A DNA stretch of 33,618 nt from CAVRXT01 sp049644285 (lineage in GTDB: Bacteria; Acidobacteriota; Terriglobia; Acidiferrales; UBA7541): positions 1 through 33,618 of the forward strand of contig JBARRP010000082.1 of NCBI GenBank assembly GCA_049644285.1. Reading direction: 5' to 3'. This document shows positions 15,573 to 23,212 of the stretch, piece by piece; the first letter of the stretch is position 1, and each line of letters begins with the position of its first letter. The notes beneath the pieces are model-generated. The model did no database searches and had not been told where the DNA came from. It saw only the letters and a list, made by a program, of their open reading frames with translations. A program made the position numbers and the translations under genes.

Positions 15573-15602
15573 TGACCGGCGGTCAAAACGACCGCGCTTT
15601 TT
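15573..15602. promoter_or_regulatory. Overlapping palindromes upstream of gcv promoter
   Basis: TGACCG-G-CGGTCA (15573-15585) is a perfect palindrome ending about 8 nt upstream of the gcv -35. It overlaps GCGGTC (15579-15584)...GACCGC (15590-15595), which on the plus strand is followed by GCTTTTT and could act as a terminator. Repeated GGTC/GACC half-sites favour a regulator-binding site. Confidence 0.45.
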
Positions 15603-15677
15603 ACGTTCCTGCCAGCCGCTTGCGGTGTTTCCGGCTCGTGTTCCGTGGCGCGCGAGGCAAAGCGGCGCGCAAGGCGC

Positions 15678-15707
15678 TTGTCGCGGACATAGGCTCTGTC
15701 CTATAGT
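15678..15707 (+). promoter_or_regulatory. Candidate promoter for Cys-rich/RsbW-like pair
   Basis: TTGTCG (15678-15683), an 18-nt spacer and TATAGT (15702-15707), about 43 nt upstream of the first ATG. Confidence 0.45.
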
Positions 15708-15749
15708 TGCGGAAGGGACGGCCTTAAGAACAAGCGGCGGGAGAAGCGG

Positions 15750-15929
15750 ATGGAACGCGAAGTTGTCTGCATGCAGTGCGACAAGCCCGAGAACCAATGC
15801 AGCTGCGAGAAATACTGTTGCTTCTGCCAGTCGCAGCAGGCCGTACGGCTTTGCGTCGATGGGCTGTACTATTGTCCTGATTGCCGCGAAGCTTGCGACG
15901 TCCGGGTAGTAGGCTCACGTAATGAGTGA
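15750..15929 (+). CDS. Small cysteine-rich protein, probable zinc ribbon (59 aa)
   Basis: This frame encodes 59 residues with 11 cysteines (positions 7, 10, 17, 19, 23, 24, 26, 35, 42, 45, 49), arranged as CxxC, CxC, CCxC and a terminal CxxC with a further Cys four residues on. That pattern suggests one or two structural metal sites, most likely zinc. The ATG has GGGAGA about 5 nt upstream. The stop overlaps the next gene by 8 nt, so the two are translated together. I do not recognise a named family. It has no signal peptide, so it is likely cytoplasmic. A role as partner or sensor for the adjoining RsbW-like protein is inference. Confidence 0.7.
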   Translation: MEREVVCMQCDKPENQCSCEKYCCFCQSQQAVRLCVDGLYYCPDCREACDVRVVGSRNE

Positions 15930-16299
15930 ACATGCGCGCACCGAACTGGTCGTGTGTGACGACCCTCGCCTGATCGGTGCGCTCGGATGCGTGGTCGAAC
16001 ACGCGGGGCAACGCGCTGGGCTTTCCGAGCAGGCTCAGAAGCAACTCGCTTCCGCCGCCGAGGAGGCTTGCCGCGAAATCATTCCCCGACTGAACGGCCG
16101 GGAGCGCTGCTTGAAGTGTACTGTCGAGGATTTTGCAGACAGGGTTGAGGTCATCCTCGAACACCCAGGCACGAGAGCCACGCCCGAGGCCGGTAGCAGG
16201 AGTCGGTTGCTAGAGCAGGTAGATCATGTGGAGTACGAGACACGGGAGGGACACTCCCGCGTTGTCCTCACCAAGAATCTGCACCCACCGAAAAAATAG
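15922..16299 (+). CDS. RsbW-like (HATPase_c_2) regulatory protein, degenerate
   Basis: A 125-aa protein whose centre 'LSEQAQKQLASAAEEACREIIPRLNGRERCLKCTVEDFADRVEVILEHPG' follows the helix-strand order of anti-sigma-factor kinases of the RsbW/SpoIIAB class. The N-box Asn expected after 'EEA' is Arg/Glu here, and no D-x-G-x-G ATP-lid motif is visible, so kinase activity is doubtful; it may bind partners without ATP turnover. The ATG lies inside the end of the Cys-rich gene. It ends with 'RVVLTKNL', a typical last strand of this fold ('...l.l.K.l'). No sigma factor or anti-anti-sigma gene adjoins, so its target is unknown. The family call is moderate. Confidence 0.6.
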   Translation: MSEHARTELVVCDDPRLIGALGCVVEHAGQRAGLSEQAQKQLASAAEEACREIIPRLNGRERCLKCTVEDFADRVEVILEHPGTRATPEAGSRSRLLEQVDHVEYETREGHSRVVLTKNLHPPKK

Positions 16300-16315
16300 C
16301 TTACCCTGAGAAACT

Positions 16316-16354
16316 TGCGCAGTTAAGATCCTTCGGGCTGCGCACTCAGGATGA
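16316..16354 (-). repeat. Dispersed intergenic repeat, copy B, with hairpin
   Basis: In inverse orientation to copy A: AGATCCTTC (16326-16334) and CTCAGGATGA (16345-16354) around a different 10-nt middle. Arms TGCGCAG (16316-16322) and CTGCGCA (16338-16344) also form a 7-bp stem, so the element could end transcripts from both convergent neighbours. Confidence 0.55.
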
Positions 16355-16405
16355 CGCACATTCCACTAGGCGAATTCTCAGCTCGCCCTCGCCGCAATCG
16401 TTATC

Positions 16406-17398
16406 TCACATCGGCACGGCAAACGTGCGATTGCGGAGGAGAGCGCCAAGTTGCTCCTGGCTGACCGGTATCTCGACTTTCAAGCGCTCGCCGCTGGGTG
16501 ACACCCGCACGCCGTCGAGGGCGCGCGCGAGATCGGGGTTGGCTTGCGCCTCTTGATAACGCCGGTACATCACACCGGCTTGGAGCGCGGCGGCCAGGAG
16601 ATTGGCATCATCCGGGGAATTGCAAACAGCCTGGAAACTCGCATCCACGCCGCCGTTCGCCTGGATATTGATCACCATCGCATGTAGCCGATCGATGATC
16701 GTCGCGGCCTGCGGGAACTGGCTTGCCTGCGGAAGGAGCTGTTCCATTGCCAGGTGCGTGTAGCGCTGATCGAGAACCGCCCACACGAGCCCGTTGCCGT
16801 TCGCTTCGTTGATCAGCGGAAACATCTTATCGTTTCTCATCAGGCTCTCTGAGCCGCCAAATCGCACGTCGATCAGTTTTTCGAGCGCGGCGCGATGCCC
16901 GAACGCGGCGGTGTTCGAGTCCAGGAAGAAGAAAAGAATATCACTCGGTCCCGAGCCGCTGCCGAAGGCGTAGAGGTGATAGCCATGGTTCTCGATGAAG
17001 GGGAGCTTCTGTTGCTTGAAGCGGTCTTCGGCGCTCTGGGGAGAAAATTGTCCCAGGGCCACGCCCACAATCTGCTCGCCGCCACTCTTGTCCACGACAG
17101 CGCCCCACGATAATTCCTCGACCTGCGTGTTCGGGTCAATCCCGGCGCTGTTGAGAAATTGCTCGAACTGCCGGAACCGGTTTGGCAGAAGCTGGTCGCG
17201 GAGCTGCGGAAACCAGGGGTACTGCCGCGCAGCTTTCAGATCGGCGTAGGCAAACTCGCCCGTGTCCTTGGGGAACATGCCGATGACGGCTGTGCTCAGC
17301 GAGCCCGCGGAGGTCGGTTGAGCGAGCGTCGCCGACAAAGCCAGTAAGCTGGCGGCCAGAATGACGACCGTGAACACTGCTTGACGTGTCTTCCTCAT
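16406..17398 (-). CDS. Secreted/periplasmic hypothetical protein, hut-operon linked
   Basis: A 330-aa protein with a clear signal peptide (residues 1-26, 'AVFTVVILAASLLALSATLAQ'). The mature part has an alpha/beta pattern with 'MFPKDTGEFAYADLKAARQYPWFPQLRDQLLP' at the start, resembling uncharacterised exported proteins of Acidobacteriota; I know no function. It starts 11 nt after the ftcD stop, and the GAGGGA used as its Shine-Dalgarno overlaps that stop, so it is co-transcribed with histidine degradation genes. Two Gly/Ser-rich loops ('FGSGSGPSD', 'GGSES') are visible; there is one Cys in the mature chain, so no disulfide. The link to histidine use is contextual only. Confidence 0.7.
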   Translation of the reverse strand: MRKTRQAVFTVVILAASLLALSATLAQPTSAGSLSTAVIGMFPKDTGEFAYADLKAARQYPWFPQLRDQLLPNRFRQFEQFLNSAGIDPNTQVEELSWGAVVDKSGGEQIVGVALGQFSPQSAEDRFKQQKLPFIENHGYHLYAFGSGSGPSDILFFFLDSNTAAFGHRAALEKLIDVRFGGSESLMRNDKMFPLINEANGNGLVWAVLDQRYTHLAMEQLLPQASQFPQAATIIDRLHAMVINIQANGGVDASFQAVCNSPDDANLLAAALQAGVMYRRYQEAQANPDLARALDGVRVSPSGERLKVEIPVSQEQLGALLRNRTFAVPM

Positions 17399-17409
17399 TG
17401 TTCTGTCCC

Positions 17410-18951
17410 TCAGTTCGATGAACGCCCCGCGCCCACGGGGCTTTCCCCAAGCCTTGCCTCGATCGATGCGGATTCGGCGCTGATTGCCTTTGCGAACTCG
17501 GCGTCGGTGATCGATTCAAGATTGATTGCCACGTTCTCGAGCGCCCCGCGCGCGGCGGCGGCCGCCATCAGGCGTCCCACGCGCAGGTCGGAGAGCATCG
17601 CTGGGCTCGAGATCGCTTCCAGTTGCCGGAGCTGCTCGTAGATTTCTGTCGCCTTCCGCGCCACCTCCATTGGCACGGTCGCCGCGCGGCGCAGGGCCTT
17701 TTGAATTTCCGCGTTGCGGTGGCCCTGCTCCTCCGGAGTGCCCTGTGGCAGCTTGTAGGATGCCATCACGGATTCAAAGGATGTGGCGTCACGGTCAATG
17801 GCTGTAGCGAGAAAGTCAGCAGCCTCCTGAAAATCTGCCACCGCTTCGCTCAGCTGTTCGAGGGATGGCGTTTGAGATTTCTTCTTCCGCGAAAGTCCTG
17901 CAACCATCTGGCCGAGACTCGCGGCTAACGCACCCGCTAGCGCGGCGACAGACCCCCCGCCAGGCGCTGCGGTTGGCTGAGCGACAGCATCGAGGAACGG
18001 CCGCGCAAGCGCCGTGAGTTTCCCCGTGGCATCGGCCGGGATGCCGGCGAGCGAATCGGCCAGGCGATTTTCGAGCACCTGGGCTGGGGAGAAGTTTTCG
18101 AGCTGAAGATAGAAATCCAAAGTCATCTCAATGGCGCGCTTCGGTACCAGCCCGACGATTTCGCTGCCCACGATCGAGACGCCGTAGCGCTCTGCCTCGC
18201 GCTTCACCATTTCGAAGACTCGGTGGATGGGGGTTTGCTCGAAGTCGGTCAGATTAATCGAGACCTGCGCGAGCTGCCGGGCGCGCAGGTCCACGCCCAT
18301 CGCCTTCACGTAGCGAAGGCCGCCATTCGAAAACCGGATGTTCTTGGCGATGCGCTTGGCAATCTCCACATCCGGTGTGTTGAGATTGATGTTGTAAGCG
18401 ATCAGGAATTTTCGTGCGCCCACGACGACGGCGCCCGCCGTGGGGTGGAGTCGCGGCTCCCCCACGTCCGGAGCCCGATCGGGATTCGTCTGCACTTCTT
18501 CGCGCAAGCCCTCGAATTGGCCTTTGCGGATATTCTCGAGGTTGGTGCGCTCGGGCCGCCGCGCCGCAGCTTCGTAGAAATAGACGGGAATGCGGTAGCG
18601 CTCCCAGATGGCGCGCCCCACTTTCCTCGCGAGGGCGACGCAATCCTCGATCGTCACGCCCTCGATGGGGATGAACGGAACAACGTCGGTCGCTCCCATT
18701 CGCGGGTGAGCGCCCGTGTGCTTCGTGAGATCGATTAGCTCCAGCGCTTTGCCAACGCCGCGCAGGGCCGCTTCAGCCACGGCTTCGGGCTCGCCGGCAA
18801 GGGTAATCACACAGCGATTGTGGTCGGCATCGTGCTCCCGGTCGAGCAGGTGCACCCCGTTCACCGAGAGCATCGTTGCAACAAGCGCATCCACTTTTGC
18901 GGGGTCGCGCCCTTCCGAAAAATTCGGCACGCATTCGACCAGTCGCCTCAT
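17410..18951 (-). CDS. ftcD: Formiminotransferase-cyclodeaminase, bifunctional fusion
   Basis: A 513-aa fusion of two folate enzymes. Residues 1 to about 300 are glutamate formimidoyltransferase: 'ECVPNFSEGRD' at the start and 'DLTKHTGAHPRMGATDVVPF' containing His82, which aligns in number with the catalytic His82 of mammalian FTCD. From about 325 to the end is the cyclodeaminase, marked by 'APGGGSVAALAGALAASL'. The first domain moves the formimino group from formiminoglutamate to THF, the second releases ammonia to give 5,10-methenyl-THF. The fused form is typical of animals and of some bacteria; others use separate genes. It lies 72 nt downstream of hutI and is directly followed by a secreted protein gene. 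Confidence 0.95.
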   Translation of the reverse strand: MRRLVECVPNFSEGRDPAKVDALVATMLSVNGVHLLDREHDADHNRCVITLAGEPEAVAEAALRGVGKALELIDLTKHTGAHPRMGATDVVPFIPIEGVTIEDCVALARKVGRAIWERYRIPVYFYEAAARRPERTNLENIRKGQFEGLREEVQTNPDRAPDVGEPRLHPTAGAVVVGARKFLIAYNINLNTPDVEIAKRIAKNIRFSNGGLRYVKAMGVDLRARQLAQVSINLTDFEQTPIHRVFEMVKREAERYGVSIVGSEIVGLVPKRAIEMTLDFYLQLENFSPAQVLENRLADSLAGIPADATGKLTALARPFLDAVAQPTAAPGGGSVAALAGALAASLGQMVAGLSRKKKSQTPSLEQLSEAVADFQEAADFLATAIDRDATSFESVMASYKLPQGTPEEQGHRNAEIQKALRRAATVPMEVARKATEIYEQLRQLEAISSPAMLSDLRVGRLMAAAAARGALENVAINLESITDAEFAKAISAESASIEARLGESPVGAGRSSN

Positions 18952-19023
18952 TGGAATTATGTGGAACCCTTTGTGCGATCTTGCCGCGCAGCGGCGGCAT
19001 TTGAAGCTCGCCGGAACTGCAGA

Positions 19024-20283
19024 CTAGGTGCTCAATCGTGAATAGATAACCTCACCGCGCTTCATCGTCAGCACGCAGTGATTCACCCCAAAATAATACG
19101 GGATTTCGCGATGGTCGGCCACATCGAACGCCGCGACATCAGCATACTTGCCAATCTCGAGTGAGCCGATGCGGTCATGATGGCGCAGTGAATAGGCAGG
19201 ATTAATCGTTGTGGCAGCGATGGCTTCGGCCGGGGTCAGCCGCATCTGGGTGCATGCCAGCGAGAGGATCATCTGCATGTTGAGCGTTGGACTTGTCCCC
19301 GGGTTGAAATCGGTGGCCAATGCGACAATCGCTCCGGCGTCGATCAGTGCGCGGCCCGGAGCAAAGCGGGAAAGCCCGAGGTGAAAGCAGCACCCCGGCA
19401 AGAGCGTCGCGACAACATTCGACGCGGCCAGCTCATGGATGTCGCTGCGATTGATTTTTTCGAGGTGGTCGGCGCTGGCGGCGTGGATCTCGATGGCGAG
19501 CCGCGCGCCGCCCGTCCGTGCCAGTTGTTCCGCATGAAGGCGCGGCACCAAGCCGCACGCGCGGCCGGCGAGCAGAAGCCGCCGCGCTTGCGGGACCGTG
19601 AAGGCCCCGCGATCGCAGAAGACGTCGCAGAATTCAGCCAGGTTGCCCAGCGCCACCTGCGGAATCCATTTCTCGGCAAGCAGCTCCACATACGCTTCCG
19701 GTTTGCGCCGATATTCCGGCGGCACAACGTGTGCTCCCAGAAATGTAGAAATGATGTCGAGAGGTTGTTCGCGGTGGAGCTGACGTAGGATTTCAAGAAT
19801 TTTGAGTTCGTTCCCAAAATCGAGGCCGTAGCCGCTCTTGGCCTCGAGCGTCGTCGTGCCGTGAGCTGCAAATCCCCGGAGGTGCGGGTGGGCGCTTGCT
19901 TTGAGCATCGATGCGGGGGTACCCCGCACTTTGCGAACAGAGGATAGGATTCCGCCCCCGGCGCGAGCAATCTGTTCGTACGTGGCGCCGCGGATGCGTT
20001 GTTCGTACTCAGCCGCTCGGCTGGAGGGAAAGATCAGGTGGGTGTGAGAATCGACGAAACCGGGTAGAAGGACCCGGCCGCCAAGATCCAGTTTGCGCGC
20101 CCGCCGTGCCTCGCGCAGCCGCTCAATTTTCGACCGGGGACCCACAGCGGCGATTCGATCGCCGCGAACGAGAAGGGCGCCATCCGGGACAATTCCGATC
20201 TCAGCGAGTGACCTTCCACGCCGCGGCACAGAGCCGCGGAGCGTAACCAGCTCCGAGCAGCCGGTAATCAGCCAATTCGGCAC
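19024..20283 (-). CDS. hutI: Imidazolonepropionase
   Basis: A roughly 419-aa amidohydrolase of the HutI family. The metal ligands are HxH in 'LPGFVDSHTHLIFP' (His80, His82); 'RAGGGILSSV', 'SGYGLDFGNELKIL', 'TFLGAHVVPPEY' and 'CDVFCDRGAFTVPQAR' are HutI-specific blocks, and 'LATDFNPGTSPTLNMQMIL' holds the conserved Asp. It opens the imidazolone ring to N-formimino-L-glutamate. The start is uncertain: the open frame reaches 20436, but family homology begins at 'NWLITGCSELVTL', so I take GTG 20283; no convincing Shine-Dalgarno is seen. It heads the hutI-ftcD-secreted protein unit and diverges from a plus-strand amidohydrolase. Confidence 0.92.
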   Translation of the reverse strand: MPNWLITGCSELVTLRGSVPRRGRSLAEIGIVPDGALLVRGDRIAAVGPRSKIERLREARRARKLDLGGRVLLPGFVDSHTHLIFPSSRAAEYEQRIRGATYEQIARAGGGILSSVRKVRGTPASMLKASAHPHLRGFAAHGTTTLEAKSGYGLDFGNELKILEILRQLHREQPLDIISTFLGAHVVPPEYRRKPEAYVELLAEKWIPQVALGNLAEFCDVFCDRGAFTVPQARRLLLAGRACGLVPRLHAEQLARTGGARLAIEIHAASADHLEKINRSDIHELAASNVVATLLPGCCFHLGLSRFAPGRALIDAGAIVALATDFNPGTSPTLNMQMILSLACTQMRLTPAEAIAATTINPAYSLRHHDRIGSLEIGKYADVAAFDVADHREIPYYFGVNHCVLTMKRGEVIYSRLST

Positions 20284-20361
20284 GGGCGGGACACGGAGAG
20301 TGTAACTTTTCCCGCGATGGAATACCACCGCCGGGTGGCCGCGAAGCTCGGGTCCGTCTCC

Positions 20362-20390
20362 TTGGAATGCGGCGCAAAGTGGCCTAAGAT
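20362..20390 (+). promoter_or_regulatory. Promoter for secreted amidohydrolase gene
   Basis: TTGGAA (20362-20367), a 17-nt spacer and TAAGAT (20385-20390), about 33 nt upstream of the ATG at 20424. Confidence 0.5.
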
Positions 20391-20423
20391 TCGCCCGATT
20401 CAACTCCATCTTCGAGGTCAGAG

Positions 20424-22142
20424 ATGCGGAAGGCATTCCCGTACCTAAGTTTCTGTCTGCTCGTAGCGGCGGCTTTCTTCACGCTTGCGCGGGCAATCCC
20501 CGCGGCGCAGAAAGCCGATGCGGCGTCGTTCGATGTCGTGATTCGCAACGGCCGGATCATCGATGGCACTGGCTCACCGTGGTATTCAGGCGACATCGGC
20601 ATCCGGAATGGGCGAATTGCCGCAATCGGGAATTTGGCCGGAGCTCCAGCGAAGAAAACGATTGACGCCGCTGGCCGCGTGGTCGCGCCAGGATTCATCG
20701 ACATGCTGGGCCAATCCGAGCTGACGATTCTCTTGGATCCTCGCCTCCCCTCGAAAATATTCCAGGGCATTACGACTGAAATCACCGGAGAAGGCGGCTC
20801 GGTCGCCCCCCAGAGTGACGCGGTGCTCCGCGCCGATCACGTGACCTACGAGCACTATGGCCTCACCCCTGATTGGCGAACTTTCAACGAATATTTCGCG
20901 CGGCTCATGCGACAAGGCATGGGGATCAATCTCGGAAGCTACATTGGTGCCACTCAGGTCCGACGGGTCGTCATCGGAGATGCGGATCGCGCGCCAACCT
21001 CGACGGAACTGGAGCAAATGAAGGGGCTGGTCCGCCAGGCGATGCAAGAAGGCGCGATGGGCGTATCCACCTCCCTCGAGTACGCTCCAGCGCCCTATGC
21101 TTCCACCGAAGAATTAATCGCTCTGGCATCCGAAGCCTCGAAGTTCGGCGGGATTTACGCGACGCACATGCGCAGCGAGGGCGACGGAATCTTTTCGGCG
21201 CTGGAAGAGACAGCGCGCATCGGCCGCGAAGCAAGACTTCCGGTCGAGATATGGCATCTGAAAGTGGCGGGCAGAAAGAGCTGGGGGAAAATGCCGGACG
21301 TGGTTGCCTTCATCGAAAAGCAGCGTGCGTCCGGCGTCGACATCACAGCGGATACCTATGCTTACACCGCCTGGTTTAACTCTCTCTCCGCCTTTATCCC
21401 GCCTTGGGCGCACGACGGCGGCGACGCAAAGTTAATCGAGCGGCTGAAAGACCCGACTACTCGTGCTCGCATCCGCAAAGACATGGAAACACCCTCAGCC
21501 GCGTGGGACAACGAATGGGATGAAATTCCCGGTCCCGAGGCCGTGCTCGTTGGTGTCGTGCAGAATCCGAAGCTGCTTCCTGTTCAGGGAACCACGATCG
21601 CCGACATTTCCAAATTGTGGGGGAAGGACCCGATTGATACGATCTGCGATTTGCTGATCGAAGACAATGCCTTCACCAACGTCGCTGTTTTCGGGATGCG
21701 GGAATCCGACGTAGCGCTGGCCCTCAAGCAGCCCTGGGTTTCCGCGGACAACGATTCATCCGGAACCTCGCCGGAGGGAATCTTGGGACAGGAGCACCCT
21801 CACCCACGCGCCTACGGCACCTTCCCGCGCATCCTCCGAAAATATGTTCGCGAGGAAAATCTGCTGACATTACCGGACGCAATTCGGAAATTCAGCGCAC
21901 TCCCCGCGCAACGCTTGAGGCTGGTCGACCGTGGCGTGCTGAAGGAGGGCATGTGGGCAGATGTCGTTGTCTTCGACCCGAACAAAATCCATGACCTCGC
22001 CACCTTCGAGAAGCCCAATCAGCTGTCGGTAGGCATGGAGTATGTCCTGGTGAACGGCCTGCCGGTAATCGAAGAAGGAAAGATGACTGGCGCGTTGCCG
22101 GGCAAAGTTCTCCGCGGCCCTGGCTATGAAGCTAAGAACTGA
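20424..22142 (+). CDS. Exported D-aminoacylase-like amidohydrolase, atypical metal site
   Basis: A 572-aa protein with a signal peptide (1-24) followed by an amidohydrolase domain of the N-acyl-D-amino-acid deacylase group ('DVVIRNGRIIDGTGSPWYSGDIGIRNGRIAAIG'). Canonical D-aminoacylases have HxH after 'GFID' and a Cys in 'GNCG'. Here these read 'GFIDMLGQSE' (91-99) and 'TGEGGS' (121-126), so both are lost, while the later histidines (His248 in 'ATHMRSEGDG', His278 in 'IWHLKVAG') remain. It is therefore a divergent subgroup whose chemistry may differ. It sits between the two hut units on the opposite strand and diverges from hutI. ATG 20424 has GAGGT upstream. Substrate unknown; periplasmic. 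Confidence 0.8.
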   Translation: MRKAFPYLSFCLLVAAAFFTLARAIPAAQKADAASFDVVIRNGRIIDGTGSPWYSGDIGIRNGRIAAIGNLAGAPAKKTIDAAGRVVAPGFIDMLGQSELTILLDPRLPSKIFQGITTEITGEGGSVAPQSDAVLRADHVTYEHYGLTPDWRTFNEYFARLMRQGMGINLGSYIGATQVRRVVIGDADRAPTSTELEQMKGLVRQAMQEGAMGVSTSLEYAPAPYASTEELIALASEASKFGGIYATHMRSEGDGIFSALEETARIGREARLPVEIWHLKVAGRKSWGKMPDVVAFIEKQRASGVDITADTYAYTAWFNSLSAFIPPWAHDGGDAKLIERLKDPTTRARIRKDMETPSAAWDNEWDEIPGPEAVLVGVVQNPKLLPVQGTTIADISKLWGKDPIDTICDLLIEDNAFTNVAVFGMRESDVALALKQPWVSADNDSSGTSPEGILGQEHPHPRAYGTFPRILRKYVREENLLTLPDAIRKFSALPAQRLRLVDRGVLKEGMWADVVVFDPNKIHDLATFEKPNQLSVGMEYVLVNGLPVIEEGKMTGALPGKVLRGPGYEAKN

Positions 22143-22188
22143 CTGCGCGCGACAAGGTCTTGATTGAGCCCGACAAGCTCTGGAATGT

Positions 22189-22198
22189 CTCAGGATGA
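22189..22198 (-). repeat. Dispersed intergenic repeat, partial copy C
   Basis: CTCAGGATGA, the outer block of the repeat seen at 10885 and 16326, again between convergent genes. The AGATCCTTC half is not recognisable, so it is a decayed or truncated copy. Confidence 0.4.
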
Positions 22199-22228
22199 CA
22201 TCCGTCTCTCTTCAGCGGGCTGCTCGAT

Positions 22229-23131
22229 CTAAGCGCGAGCCGCCTTGCCCTGGAAACCAGGAACGAAGTCTTCAGCCACAAAGGTCTCGAACGTCGTCGG
22301 CGTTGTGTTTTGTGGCGAGCGCGGTTCCAGTGCCCTCATGTAGCCGGAGTTCAAGGCGTCGGCCATTTCCAAGAGCAGATCGGCCATATTGGAAGACATT
22401 CCCATCTGGGTCAGAGCAGGCTTTAACTGCGCCGCGGGCATTTGCGTATAGCTGAGGCCGGGCTTGCCAATCGCGTCACCGATGACCCTTGCGGCCTCGG
22501 CGTAGGTGACGTCGCGAGCTCCCAGCAGTTCCCGCGAGCGCTTTCCCTCGAAGTCCAGTTTCAATAACGCTTCGGCTGCCACGGCCCCGATGTCCCTGGT
22601 TGCGATCATCGGCAATGGCAGATCGGCTCGCACTGGACCGGCCATCATGCCGAACGACTTAATCACGCTCACCTGTGGCAGAGTATTTTCCATGAAGTAG
22701 CCCGCCCGCAGATAAAGGGCATTCAGTCCCGCAATCCCGTTAAGCTTTTCTTCGAGGTTGTGCAACCCAACCACAGGGCCCGTCTTATCCGGCTTGTCCG
22801 CGCCGAAACTGCTGAGAACCACCGCATGCTTCACTCCGTTCTTCTCGAGCGCCGTGGCCAACGCGTCCTTCACTCGCTCTTGGTTGGCGCGAACATCCGT
22901 GGAAGTGATGTTGGGCGGGCTCATCGCGTACACCGCTTTTGCCCCAGAAAATGCCTTTGTGAGCGCGGCCGCGTCGGTAACGTCGGCAGCGAACGCCTCC
23001 GCGCCCTTCTGAGTGAATCGCTCCAGCCGCTTCGGGTCGCGGCCAATGACGCGCACCTTTTCTCCGTTTGCGAGCAATTTCTCCGCCACTACACTCCCGG
23101 TATTTCCCGTAGCTCCGATCACAACGTACAC
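22229..23131 (-). CDS. NmrA-like NAD(P)-binding protein
   Basis: A 300-aa atypical short-chain dehydrogenase. The N-terminal 'MYVVIGATGNTGSVVAEKLL' carries the GxxGxxG dinucleotide motif (6-12), 'VRVIGRDPKRLERF' ends the second strand with an NADP-type Arg, and 'VLSSFGADKP' replaces the catalytic Tyr-x-x-x-Lys, as in NmrA/HSCARG redox-sensing proteins and triphenylmethane or quinone reductases (QOR2). The start is GTG 23131 with GGAGGAA 4 nt upstream. It follows hutU by 81 nt on the same strand and may be co-transcribed, but no biochemical link to histidine is apparent. Reductase or redox-sensor roles are both possible. Confidence 0.85.
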   Translation of the reverse strand: MYVVIGATGNTGSVVAEKLLANGEKVRVIGRDPKRLERFTQKGAEAFAADVTDAAALTKAFSGAKAVYAMSPPNITSTDVRANQERVKDALATALEKNGVKHAVVLSSFGADKPDKTGPVVGLHNLEEKLNGIAGLNALYLRAGYFMENTLPQVSVIKSFGMMAGPVRADLPLPMIATRDIGAVAAEALLKLDFEGKRSRELLGARDVTYAEAARVIGDAIGKPGLSYTQMPAAQLKPALTQMGMSSNMADLLLEMADALNSGYMRALEPRSPQNTTPTTFETFVAEDFVPGFQGKAARA

Positions 23132-23212
23132 GGGTTCCTCCCCGCTGGCCGCGTGACGCGACCCGCTTTACCCCAGTTAGCTAGATGCAGTGCAATGCTT
23201 GCCGGTCGCACG

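Noticed and set aside
15503..15720. Glycine riboswitch upstream of gcvT
   Set aside because: I looked for tandem aptamer-like conserved blocks on the minus strand and saw none; the promoter position leaves too little leader.
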